Part shown: in pieces, positions 1 through 7,360 of the stretch
How positions within the stretch are numbered: the first letter of the stretch is position 1
Layout of the letters: each line of letters begins with the position of its first letter
Notes under the pieces: generated by a model
Told to the model about the DNA's origin: nothing
What the model saw: only the letters and a program-made list of their open reading frames with translations
Databases searched by the model: none
Program-made: the position numbers and the translations under genes
Assembly: GCA_030591305.1 (NCBI GenBank)
Contig: JAUVBI010000012.1
Span: 1 to 24,124, forward strand
DNA from: Pseudomonadota bacterium
GTDB taxonomy: Bacteria; Pseudomonadota; Gammaproteobacteria; Pseudomonadales; Halieaceae
Length of the DNA: 24,124 bases
Direction of reading: 5' to 3'

Positions 1-659
1 GCCAGCCAGCTTTCGGTGGTAATTTGCAAGGTCCAGGGTTGGTCCACCAATAATGCAACAGGCGCGAACAGGATACTGCCCGCGATGAGTGAGCCCGCAC
101 CCACAACCAGGCCATTTATCTTCGGCAGACGCTTAACATACACGGCGTTTACCGCGTAGATGAACGTTGCCAGAACACAGGCCAGTTGAGCCCACAGGCC
201 CGCCCCTCCTATGCCGCTGACAGACTGGCCACCCATCAACACCAGCACACCACCAAAGCCCAGTACAACACCCGTCACACGCCGGGACGTCAGCTCTTCA
301 TGGGCGACAAAATAATGGGCGAGTACCATGGTGCTGATTGGCATCAGGGCCATTATCAAGCCCGCCTGACTACTGGATATCTCTGTTTGAGCCCAGGAGA
401 TCAACGAGAATGGAAGCAGGTTGCCCAGTATTGCCAGCAGTGAAAAATACCACCACCACAGAGGTTCACGCGGCAGTGACAATCCCTGCCAACGCATCAG
501 CAGAAACAGAGTCAAAGCCCCTATAATCAGGCGAAGAGTGACCAATGTTATCGGCGGAAATGACTGCAGTGCAATCGCAATCAGGTAAAATGCGAAACCC
601 CAGATCGTCGAAAGAATTAGAATAAACAGCCAGTGATGTAAGCTCGGTTGTTGCAGCAT
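1..659 (-). CDS. EamA/DMT-family transporter, partial (C-terminus beyond left edge)
   Basis: Reading from the ATG at 659 on the minus strand gives 219 codons with no stop before the window edge. The product is very hydrophobic. It opens MLQQPSLHHWLFILILSTIW, with a first membrane helix around residues 10-30, and further helices follow around 36-56, 68-90, 96-118, 127-143, 154-174 and 184-205. The TIWG motif in helix 1 and the second-helix pattern around residues 40-55 are typical of the EamA (drug/metabolite transporter) fold, which normally has ten helices in about 290-300 residues. About a quarter is therefore missing. EamA proteins export small metabolites or amino acids across the inner membrane, and the substrate cannot be told from sequence. 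The start lies 15 bases after the stop of the MDR oxidoreductase on the same strand, so it is probably the last visible gene of the RND operon. No strong Shine-Dalgarno sequence is seen. Confidence 0.8.
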   Translation of the reverse strand, partial: MLQQPSLHHWLFILILSTIWGFAFYLIAIALQSFPPITLVTLRLIIGALTLFLLMRWQGLSLPREPLWWWYFSLLAILGNLLPFSLISWAQTEISSSQAGLIMALMPISTMVLAHYFVAHEELTSRRVTGVVLGFGGVLVLMGGQSVSGIGGAGLWAQLACVLATFIYAVNAVYVKRLPKINGLVVGAGSLIAGSILFAPVALLVDQPWTLQITTESWL

Positions 660-674
660 GTGGGCGCTATCGTA

Positions 675-1802
675 CTAGGCTTGTGGTTTTATCAGATACT
701 TGGTGCCGGTGGCACGTTTGTTGTACTGTGCAATTGCTTCCAACGACAACACATCAGCCAGGGAAATTTCCTGGGTATAATGACTGACAAAGGTCGTTTT
801 TAACTCCGCCGCTACCCGCGTACGCATCTCGATAAGCTTTTTCAGCCCGGCCTTTTGCAGGAACGGCGTGAGCAACCAGCCACTCAGGCTCCAGCTAAAG
901 CCGAAATTTCTATTTAATATAGTCGGGCTGGTGTCCAGGCCGCCGTAGATATAGACCTGCTTGAATACATCGGAACCATAGCGATTGTATTGCGCCATCT
1001 GTTGCACCGCAGCAGCTTCCATACAACTGAGAATCTGGTTGGCCAACTTGCCACCGCCGGTGGCATCAAAAGCGATAGTGGCCCCTGTTTTTACCAGCGT
1101 CTCGGTGAGTTCTTTCATGAAATTTTCAGAGCTGGTATTGCAGATATACTGCGCACCCAGGCCACGTAAAATGTCTTCCTGTTCGGATTTTCGCACAATA
1201 TTGACTAGATCTATCCCCTCATCCTGGCAGATACGGTTGAGCATTTGCCCCAGATTTGAAGCAGCGGCGGTGTGCACCAGAGCCGTATGCCCTTCTGAGC
1301 GCATGGTTTCGACCATTCCCAGCGCCGTCAACGGATTAACAAAGCATGATGCGCCCTCCGCCGCCGTTGTTCCCTCCTGTAATTCCAGGCACATCATGGT
1401 ATTCACGCAACGGTATTGTGCGTACATCTCACCGCCTACCATGCCGACGGCTTTACCCAGTAGAGCCTGGGCTGCATCGGAAGAACCTGCGGCCACGACG
1501 ACACCCGCCCCCTCATTACCCACAGGTAGAGATTCACCAATACGTCCGCTTACAAGCTTCATCAGGCCCTGGGGGATATCAGCAGTCACTACCGGATTTT
1601 CCACCGTACCGCTTACCCGGGCTGTGCTCATATCAGCTGGCCCGAACAATAGAACGAGGTCGGAGGGGTTTAGCGGGGTGGCTTCCACTCTAACGATGAC
1701 TTCGCCGGGGCCGGGCTCCGGAATTTCGACCTCGACCAGGGAAAGCTCCAGCGTGGCGCCTTCGGTAACCAAGCTGCGTAGCTGTAAGGATGTTGTTGCC
1801 AT
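675..1802 (-). CDS. Zinc-independent MDR-family (quinone oxidoreductase / enoyl reductase-like) dehydrogenase
   Basis: A 375-residue medium-chain dehydrogenase/reductase. The N-terminal GroES-like catalytic domain (about residues 8-150) carries the PEPGPGEVIVRVEATPLNPSD block and the GNEGAGVVVAAG turn. The cysteine and histidine ligands of the catalytic zinc are absent, as in quinone oxidoreductases and mitochondrial-type 2-enoyl reductases. The Rossmann half (about 165-300) has HTAAASNLGQML in place of the usual glycine-rich AxxGxVG loop and later FDATGGG. NAD(P)H-dependent reduction of an activated double bond or quinone is the likely chemistry; the substrate is unknown. An AGG lies 9 bases before the ATG. 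The gene starts 21 bases after the adaptor stop and 15 bases before the EamA start, so it is probably cotranscribed with the efflux genes. The unusual cofactor loop makes exact substrate or cofactor assignment unsafe. Confidence 0.75.
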   Translation of the reverse strand: MATTSLQLRSLVTEGATLELSLVEVEIPEPGPGEVIVRVEATPLNPSDLVLLFGPADMSTARVSGTVENPVVTADIPQGLMKLVSGRIGESLPVGNEGAGVVVAAGSSDAAQALLGKAVGMVGGEMYAQYRCVNTMMCLELQEGTTAAEGASCFVNPLTALGMVETMRSEGHTALVHTAAASNLGQMLNRICQDEGIDLVNIVRKSEQEDILRGLGAQYICNTSSENFMKELTETLVKTGATIAFDATGGGKLANQILSCMEAAAVQQMAQYNRYGSDVFKQVYIYGGLDTSPTILNRNFGFSWSLSGWLLTPFLQKAGLKKLIEMRTRVAAELKTTFVSHYTQEISLADVLSLEAIAQYNKRATGTKYLIKPQA

Positions 1803-1823
1803 GTGTGTTTACCTGTTGCTGTT

Positions 1824-2891
1824 TTAATTTACGATGGGGGGAACAATGAGTACCTGCTCCCCAACACTCAGCCCAGCCAGAACTTCAAGTTTATCGTCTG
1901 TTGTTGGAGCGCCAATTTTTACAAAGCGACGGATAAACTCACCGTCCTGTTTCACCCATATTACATTGAGTTGACCCACGCTGACGACACTGGATATAGG
2001 CACCAGAATTTCTTCCGCCTGCGCTCCGGGTACTTCTATTTCGGCATACATGCCAGGGCGCAATTGCGCGTCAAAATTCAAGCTGGCTTTGATCAAAAAA
2101 CTTCGCGAACCGGGGTCTGCCGCAGGTACAAGTTCATCGATACGCCCGGGTAGTTTTTTCCCCAGTGAGGGGATGGATACATTCAGTATCTGCCCGATGA
2201 CCAGTTGGACAGCCAATTGCTCCCGCACCGCCGCTTCTACACGTAATGTCAGGGGGTTATACAGGGAGAGTAGTTGCGTACCCGGCGTGGCGGTATCGCC
2301 GGGTTCGGCAAAGCGATCAACTACTGTGCCGTCGATGAGTGAGCGAATTTCGGTAAACTGCAAAGCTGCCCTGGCCTCGGCCACCTGCTGCGTTGCCGCA
2401 ATCAGCTCGGCTGCTGCAGACTCTTTGTTGGCTCTCGCCTTGTCCACATCGGCAATGGCTATCAGTGATTTTTTGTGCAGCATAAGCGCTCTATCCAATG
2501 CCAGCACGGTTTCTGTGGCCCTGGCCTGCACGGAATCCACCTGGCCCTGGGCCTGTGCTAGCCTGGCTTTTGCGTCGTCCTGCTCAAGCCTGATAATGAC
2601 GTCACCGGTACGCACTGAATCGCCAGCTCGCACGCTTATCTCGGTAATCCTGGCCATTACCCGGGAAGAGACCAGAGTTGCCTGCTTGGCGGCGAGCGTA
2701 CCGGGAACCACCTCCATTATTTTCACCTTGCGCTGTTCGGCCAGTACATAATTCTGCCCCTGCACCTCATTTTTTGCGTCCAGCCCGGGTTCTATTTTTT
2801 GCTTGAATACCCCAGCCATCCACGCCACAGCAACTAACAAAACAGTAAGCGCAAGAACAGGAAATAACCAGTTGCTTCGCAAGCCACTCAT
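1824..2891 (-). CDS. RND efflux periplasmic adaptor (membrane fusion protein, HlyD/AcrA type)
   Basis: A 355-residue adaptor. A single N-terminal membrane segment (about residues 8-27) anchors it in the inner membrane, and there is no lipobox cysteine. The lipoyl half-domain follows with RAGDSVRTGDVIIRLEQDD (about 93-111), then an alanine/glutamine-rich alpha-helical hairpin (about 112-175), the returning lipoyl half with DGTVVDRFAEPGDTATPG, a beta-barrel domain, and a membrane-proximal end with GLSVGEQVLIVPP. Such adaptors bridge an RND permease and an outer-membrane channel. Its ATG overlaps the stop of the permease (ATGA, 2888-2891), and an AGGAG lies 8 bases upstream inside the permease gene, so translation is coupled. 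No TolC-like outer-membrane gene is in the window, so a channel encoded elsewhere must serve it. Confident as to family; substrate unknown. Confidence 0.93.
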   Translation of the reverse strand: MSGLRSNWLFPVLALTVLLVAVAWMAGVFKQKIEPGLDAKNEVQGQNYVLAEQRKVKIMEVVPGTLAAKQATLVSSRVMARITEISVRAGDSVRTGDVIIRLEQDDAKARLAQAQGQVDSVQARATETVLALDRALMLHKKSLIAIADVDKARANKESAAAELIAATQQVAEARAALQFTEIRSLIDGTVVDRFAEPGDTATPGTQLLSLYNPLTLRVEAAVREQLAVQLVIGQILNVSIPSLGKKLPGRIDELVPAADPGSRSFLIKASLNFDAQLRPGMYAEIEVPGAQAEEILVPISSVVSVGQLNVIWVKQDGEFIRRFVKIGAPTTDDKLEVLAGLSVGEQVLIVPPIVN

Positions 2892-5800
2892 ACATGATTC
2901 TCCTGTTTCTCGAATACCAATAGATACACGACCGGCACCACCACCAGGGTGAACAGGGTCGAGGCAATAATTCCGAACATGATAGCGATAGCCAGCCCGC
3001 TGAACACAGGGTCGAGTACGATCACAAGGTTTCCCAGCATTGTTGTTCCCGCCGTTAATAAAACTGGCCGCATACGCACCGCGCCAGCGTTCAAAACAGC
3101 TTCACGAATAGCCAACCCCGCCGCTCTGGATTGACTGATAAACTCCACGAGAATCAGTGAATTTCGCACCACAATACCTGCCAGGGCAATCATGCCAATC
3201 ATCGCCGTTGCGGTAAACAAAATGGGCTCGGGAGCGCCCCCTATCTGTCGCTCTCCAAACTGGTTGAGCAACCAAAATCCCGGCATGATACCGATAATGG
3301 TAAGGGGGATGGCCGACATAATAATTAGCGACAGGGAAACCGAGGCCGTCTGTATGTACAGCACAAAATATATCGCTACCAGGGCAAAGGCAAAAGCCAA
3401 CCCCATATCGCGAAACACACTGATAGTAATGCCCCATTCACCTTCCCCGGTCCACACCACTTCAGTTCCCGCAGGCACAGACCAACTGTCACCTCCACCT
3501 GGGTTCAGGTAGGTTCTACTCTCCCATTCCACATCATCGACATGCGCTTTTACTTCGAGCTCGCTACCCGCTGCTACCATGTCCGCATGGATATCGGCAA
3601 TGGCGGCAGCCGGCGTTCGACCCGACAACTCAGCTGTCACATACACCACGCGACGCAAGTCTTTGCGGTGGATCGCTCGATCTACACTCCGCTCCACAAA
3701 CTCGCCCAGTTCACCAATTGCCACCAGCGGCTGTGGTGCGAACTCAACGCCACCCTCGGTTGTATTTAACACAATACCTGGCCTACCGCGCACGTATATT
3801 TGCTCAAAATCAGCTTGTCCTGCGCGATGAACCAGGGGCAGACGCAACTCGATAGCCATGGGTTCTGCCTCCCGCTCCGCCTGTATATACGTCGCCACAA
3901 GGCCATCGTTTGACAGGGCAAGCAGGTCACTGATGTCGGCAGTGGAAACACCCGACAAGGCGGCCTTTTGCTTGTTTACAACAAAACGAAGTCGCCGCTG
4001 ATGTGCTTCTATGGAAGAGTCCACCTCAACCACGTGCGGCTCCCTGTTCAATCGCTGCATCACGCGCTCAGCCGCCCGGTACTGCAATGCATAAGAGCTC
4101 ATGGTGTCGCCATAAATCTCCGCAACAAGGGTACTCATGACCGGAGGGCCCGGAGGCACTTCTACCGCTTTTATACTAAGCTCATCGGCATTCAGGTCGC
4201 CGAGTAGTTCTCTCAGCCGCAGCACCACCCCATGGGATTGATGCTCCCGCTCAGTTTTATCTACAAGGGTTACTCGAAGGTCCGCCATATTCGAGCCATA
4301 GCGCTGATAATATCGGCGCACCATACCGTTAAAGTCCATGGGGCTCGGGATACCGATGAAGCCGGCGACCGTTTTAACCTCCGGTAAACGCTTAAGGCGC
4401 TGGGTGACCTGCAGCGCCATTGCGTTGGTTTGCTCCAGAGAGCTTCCCTCTGGCATATCAATCACAACTTGAATTTCGTTGCGATTGTCGCCAGGTAATA
4501 ATTTTACCGGCACCAACCGTAAAACCGGTAGTAACGCTGCGAGTATAAAAAGCACCAGAACCAGCCAGAGAACCAGTTTAGAGCGAGAACGACTGTCCAG
4601 GATAAAAGCCAGGAAGCTCTGGTACAGGCCCACAAGCCCCGTGGGGTTTGCACTGCCGCTCCCACTGTCATCGTCTATGGGGTCAACAGCATCATGCTTG
4701 ATAACCAACACCTTACTTGCCAACCAGGGCGTCACGATAAAGGCAACAACGGTACTGGTCATTACGCTCACCGGGACATTAAAGGCCATGGGGGCCATAT
4801 AGGGCCCCATCATGCCGGTAATATATGCGAGGGGAAGAAAGGCCAGAATAATCGTCACAGTAGACATCAGCAAAGGAACCCTGATTTCGGCAATTGCCGC
4901 AACAATTCTGTCATTTATAGACTTGGCCTTCAGCGACTTATCACGCAGGAACCGTTCGATATTATCGACACCGGTAATAGGGTCATCGACCAATAGGCCC
5001 AGGGAGAGAATCAGCGCAAACAGTGTCACCCGGTTAATGGTGTAGCCAAATGCAAAATCCAGAGCGAGCGTAATACCATAGCAAATGGGCACCGCGAGTC
5101 CCACAACCAGCGCAGGGCGCCAACCCAGAAACACACCGATAAAAACCACCACGGTAAATATGGCAAAAAGCAGGCTGCTGGCTAGATTGCCAACCTTCTC
5201 ATTGGCGGTCTGCCCGTAATCTCTTAGAATATCTACATGTACTTCGGGTGGCAGCAAGATACTTTGGAGCCGTGCAAACTCGGCCTGTACTTCTCTGGAT
5301 ACCGTAACAGCATTGCTGCCACGCTGTTTGGCGACGCTGATGGTCACCATGGGGGCGCTGCCTGCGCCCTGATCCAACCATGTGTAGTAGCGCGGCTCCA
5401 TGGGGCCGTCGATAATTTTTGCGACATCCTGCAAATAAACAGGGACACCGTTGACCACGTTTACCACCAAGGTATTTAACTCTGCAGCGCTTCTCAATAC
5501 ATCGCCACTTTCCAGTACGATGGATTTATTGCCCAGGGTCATCTCTCCGGCTGATACCAGGACATTTGAAACTTTTAGCGCGTCAACAATATCCATGGCA
5601 CTGGTTCGTCTGGAGGCCAGCGCCCCTGTATCGAGCAATATCTGGGCGGCCCTGGGTCGCCCCCCAACCACTTCAACTTCGCTTGTATTGGCAACGGCCT
5701 GCAACACTGTCGCGACCTCTTCGGCCAGGCGGCGCAATTCGTAATCACTGTAGAGCGAGGCATTTTCGCTCCACAGACCCAACAGGAGAATAGGTACGTC

Positions 5801-6226
5801 ATCGACTTCTACCGGCTTGATCACCCAGTTGCCAACACCCGACGGCATCTCATCCCAATTGGAATGAATCTTGGTATAGGTGTTGAGGATGGATTCTTCC
5901 CGGTCTTCGCCCACATAAAAACGCAGGGTTACCGCAGACTGCCCAGCATTAGACACAGAGTAGATATTTTCGACACCCGGAATTTGCGCCAGCAATCGCT
6001 CCATTGGGATGGTGACCTGCCGCTCCACCTGCTCTGCCGAGAGGCCCGGAGCCTGCACCAGCACGTCGACCATTGGCACAACAATCTGAGGCTCTTCCTC
6101 GCGCGCGGTAAACTGTATAGCCATCCCGCCGAATATCATGGCCAGGAAAAAAACCATCAACGGCAGGCCGCCCTGCAGGGCTTTGCGGACAAGGCTATCA
6201 AAAATATTGGGCGTCTGGGTATTCAT
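2888..6226 (-). CDS. RND-family efflux pump inner-membrane permease (AcrB/AcrD/AcrF superfamily)
   Basis: An 1112-residue RND permease with the usual duplicated plan: helix 1 (about 18-38), a large periplasmic domain, helices 2-6, a linker, helix 7, a second periplasmic domain, helices 8-12. The proton-relay aspartate pair is present as LLVDDPITGVDNIERF (D414, D415). The second-half motif reads GIVVRNSLILVEF, placing arginine (R1021) near where AcrB has its relay lysine. VPPGPPVMSTLVAEIYG is a hallmark of one export branch. It is longer than the usual 1020-1050, partly from an acidic linker (IDDDSGSGSANP) and a Gly/Trp-rich stretch near PAGTEVVWTGEGEWGI. It pumps hydrophobic compounds or metal-like cations outward by proton antiport. 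It is the first gene of the unit, preceding its adaptor, the reverse of acrAB order. The Shine-Dalgarno before the ATG is weak. Confidence 0.94.
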   Translation of the reverse strand: MNTQTPNIFDSLVRKALQGGLPLMVFFLAMIFGGMAIQFTAREEEPQIVVPMVDVLVQAPGLSAEQVERQVTIPMERLLAQIPGVENIYSVSNAGQSAVTLRFYVGEDREESILNTYTKIHSNWDEMPSGVGNWVIKPVEVDDVPILLLGLWSENASLYSDYELRRLAEEVATVLQAVANTSEVEVVGGRPRAAQILLDTGALASRRTSAMDIVDALKVSNVLVSAGEMTLGNKSIVLESGDVLRSAAELNTLVVNVVNGVPVYLQDVAKIIDGPMEPRYYTWLDQGAGSAPMVTISVAKQRGSNAVTVSREVQAEFARLQSILLPPEVHVDILRDYGQTANEKVGNLASSLLFAIFTVVVFIGVFLGWRPALVVGLAVPICYGITLALDFAFGYTINRVTLFALILSLGLLVDDPITGVDNIERFLRDKSLKAKSINDRIVAAIAEIRVPLLMSTVTIILAFLPLAYITGMMGPYMAPMAFNVPVSVMTSTVVAFIVTPWLASKVLVIKHDAVDPIDDDSGSGSANPTGLVGLYQSFLAFILDSRSRSKLVLWLVLVLFILAALLPVLRLVPVKLLPGDNRNEIQVVIDMPEGSSLEQTNAMALQVTQRLKRLPEVKTVAGFIGIPSPMDFNGMVRRYYQRYGSNMADLRVTLVDKTEREHQSHGVVLRLRELLGDLNADELSIKAVEVPPGPPVMSTLVAEIYGDTMSSYALQYRAAERVMQRLNREPHVVEVDSSIEAHQRRLRFVVNKQKAALSGVSTADISDLLALSNDGLVATYIQAEREAEPMAIELRLPLVHRAGQADFEQIYVRGRPGIVLNTTEGGVEFAPQPLVAIGELGEFVERSVDRAIHRKDLRRVVYVTAELSGRTPAAAIADIHADMVAAGSELEVKAHVDDVEWESRTYLNPGGGDSWSVPAGTEVVWTGEGEWGITISVFRDMGLAFAFALVAIYFVLYIQTASVSLSLIIMSAIPLTIIGIMPGFWLLNQFGERQIGGAPEPILFTATAMIGMIALAGIVVRNSLILVEFISQSRAAGLAIREAVLNAGAVRMRPVLLTAGTTMLGNLVIVLDPVFSGLAIAIMFGIIASTLFTLVVVPVVYLLVFEKQENHV

Positions 6227-6290
6227 CTCAAATCTGGAGTTTTAGCCTAGCAGCTTAGCTGTATTGCATCGGAGTAATGAGTATACATCT

Positions 6291-6309
6291 TTACATTAGT
6301 TTTTTGTAA
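6291..6309. promoter_or_regulatory. Candidate operator, TTACA-N9-TGTAA inverted repeat upstream of the RND operon
   Basis: The sequence TTACATTAGTTTTTTGTAA is an interrupted palindrome with perfect 5-base arms. It sits in the 237-base space between the divergent RND operon and acyltransferase gene, about 65 bases upstream of the permease start. On the minus strand a TATACT (a good -10 box) follows it at 6279-6284, so a repressor bound here would cover the -35 region. Efflux operons are often controlled by TetR- or MarR-type repressors on such sites, but no regulator gene is adjacent. Short AT-rich arms can occur by chance. Confidence 0.3.
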
Positions 6310-6403
6310 TATAAAAGCACTTGAAATACTCTACACTACAAATCTAATCATGCTGGCTATTATTAAGGCGCAGCTATACGCATACATGAGTTTCAGTAGG
6401 CGC

Positions 6404-6432
6404 GCGACAATAATTCTCGAAACCGATATAAT
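6404..6432 (+). promoter_or_regulatory. Sigma-70-type promoter for the acyltransferase gene
   Basis: GCGACA at 6404-6409 (four of six matches to TTGACA) is followed after exactly 17 bases by a perfect TATAAT at 6427-6432. Transcription would begin near 6439-6440, leaving a leader of about 25 bases before the ATG at 6464. This is the clearest promoter in the window. Confidence 0.6.
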
Positions 6433-6463
6433 ATGCGCCCAAAATTAAGCAGAACCAACAATC

Positions 6464-7342
6464 ATGGCCATAACAGATAAAGACAACCAACCTTTTGACG
6501 AACATGGGTTGGAAGAGCATATTGCAACAGCCCTGGCTGCTGATCCGCCAGAGGGCTTTGAACTGGACATTATTCACGCCATCATTAAACGCATATTCAA
6601 GCCCACCATCGTGGGCGCAGAGAATATACCTGACCGTCCCTGCCTGTTCGTCGGAAATCACTCCCTGTTCGCACTGGACGGCATGGTGCTCGGACCGGTA
6701 ATGCAAAAAGACCTGGGCCGCTTTCTTCGCCCCATGGGTGACAAGGTTCTTTTCACGATTGATGGCATCGGTAAGTACCTGGTTAAAAACGGCGCTGTTA
6801 TCGGCCACCCAGAAGTGTGCAGCGCACTGATGAAAAACCGCTCCGATTTGCTGGTGTTTCCCGGCGGCGCTCACGAGGCAGTGAAAACTACCAGCGAAAT
6901 GTACGCCCTGCAATGGCGTGAACGCTATGGTTTTATCAAGCTGGCGGCCACACATGGCTACACCATTATGCCCTTTGGCATGGTGGGGCCCGACGAGTTT
7001 TACGGCCACTTGATTGAGGGCCAGGATATTCCGGGCTCCATGCTGGGCTCCCTGCTCAAACGTGCAGGTATACTGACTGAAGACACACGCAGCGACATGA
7101 TGCCACCCATCCCCATCGGGCTGTTCGGCACACTTCTCCCCAAACCCCAGCGCTGCTACATTGGCTTCGGCCAACCTGTTGATCTCTCGGAATACGAGGG
7201 TAAAAAACTGGGCAAGAAAAAACTGCAGACCCTGAGAGCGGAGGTTGCGGGAGAAATTGAGAACCAACTGAACGAATTATTACTGCTGCGGGCTCAACGC
7301 CGAGACGAAGACAGCATACTTCGTCGACTGCTAACCTTTTAA
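6464..7342 (+). CDS. MGAT/DGAT-like lysophospholipid acyltransferase family protein
   Basis: A 292-residue protein of the PlsC/LPLAT superfamily, closest in style to its MGAT-like branch. Motif 1 reads LFVGNHSLFALDGMVLG (H66, D72), five residues between the catalytic His and Asp, not four as in classical PlsC. The MGAT-like hallmark FPGGAHEAV follows at 132-140, then IMPFGMVGPDEF at 168-179. There is no long membrane helix, but several hydrophobic patches would bind the membrane face. These enzymes transfer acyl groups from acyl-CoA or acyl-ACP to a glycerolipid or alcohol; the true acceptor is unknown. It has its own promoter (6404-6432) but no clear Shine-Dalgarno. It ends 18 bases from the end of the convergent matB gene. 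With the WS/DGAT at 22375 it suggests a neutral-lipid capability. Confidence 0.8.
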   Translation: MAITDKDNQPFDEHGLEEHIATALAADPPEGFELDIIHAIIKRIFKPTIVGAENIPDRPCLFVGNHSLFALDGMVLGPVMQKDLGRFLRPMGDKVLFTIDGIGKYLVKNGAVIGHPEVCSALMKNRSDLLVFPGGAHEAVKTTSEMYALQWRERYGFIKLAATHGYTIMPFGMVGPDEFYGHLIEGQDIPGSMLGSLLKRAGILTEDTRSDMMPPIPIGLFGTLLPKPQRCYIGFGQPVDLSEYEGKKLGKKKLQTLRAEVAGEIENQLNELLLLRAQRRDEDSILRRLLTF

Positions 7343-7360
7343 TCCGATGCCCGATGCACT

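Noticed and set aside
985..1827. A 280-codon plus-strand frame across the MDR gene
   Set aside because: Ser/Thr/Pro-rich antisense product with no fold; the minus strand encodes a full MDR enzyme.
6374..7267. A 297-codon minus-strand reading frame antisense to the acyltransferase gene
   Set aside because: The plus strand carries clear LPLAT motifs and a promoter; the antisense product has no recognisable domain and is a codon-phase shadow.
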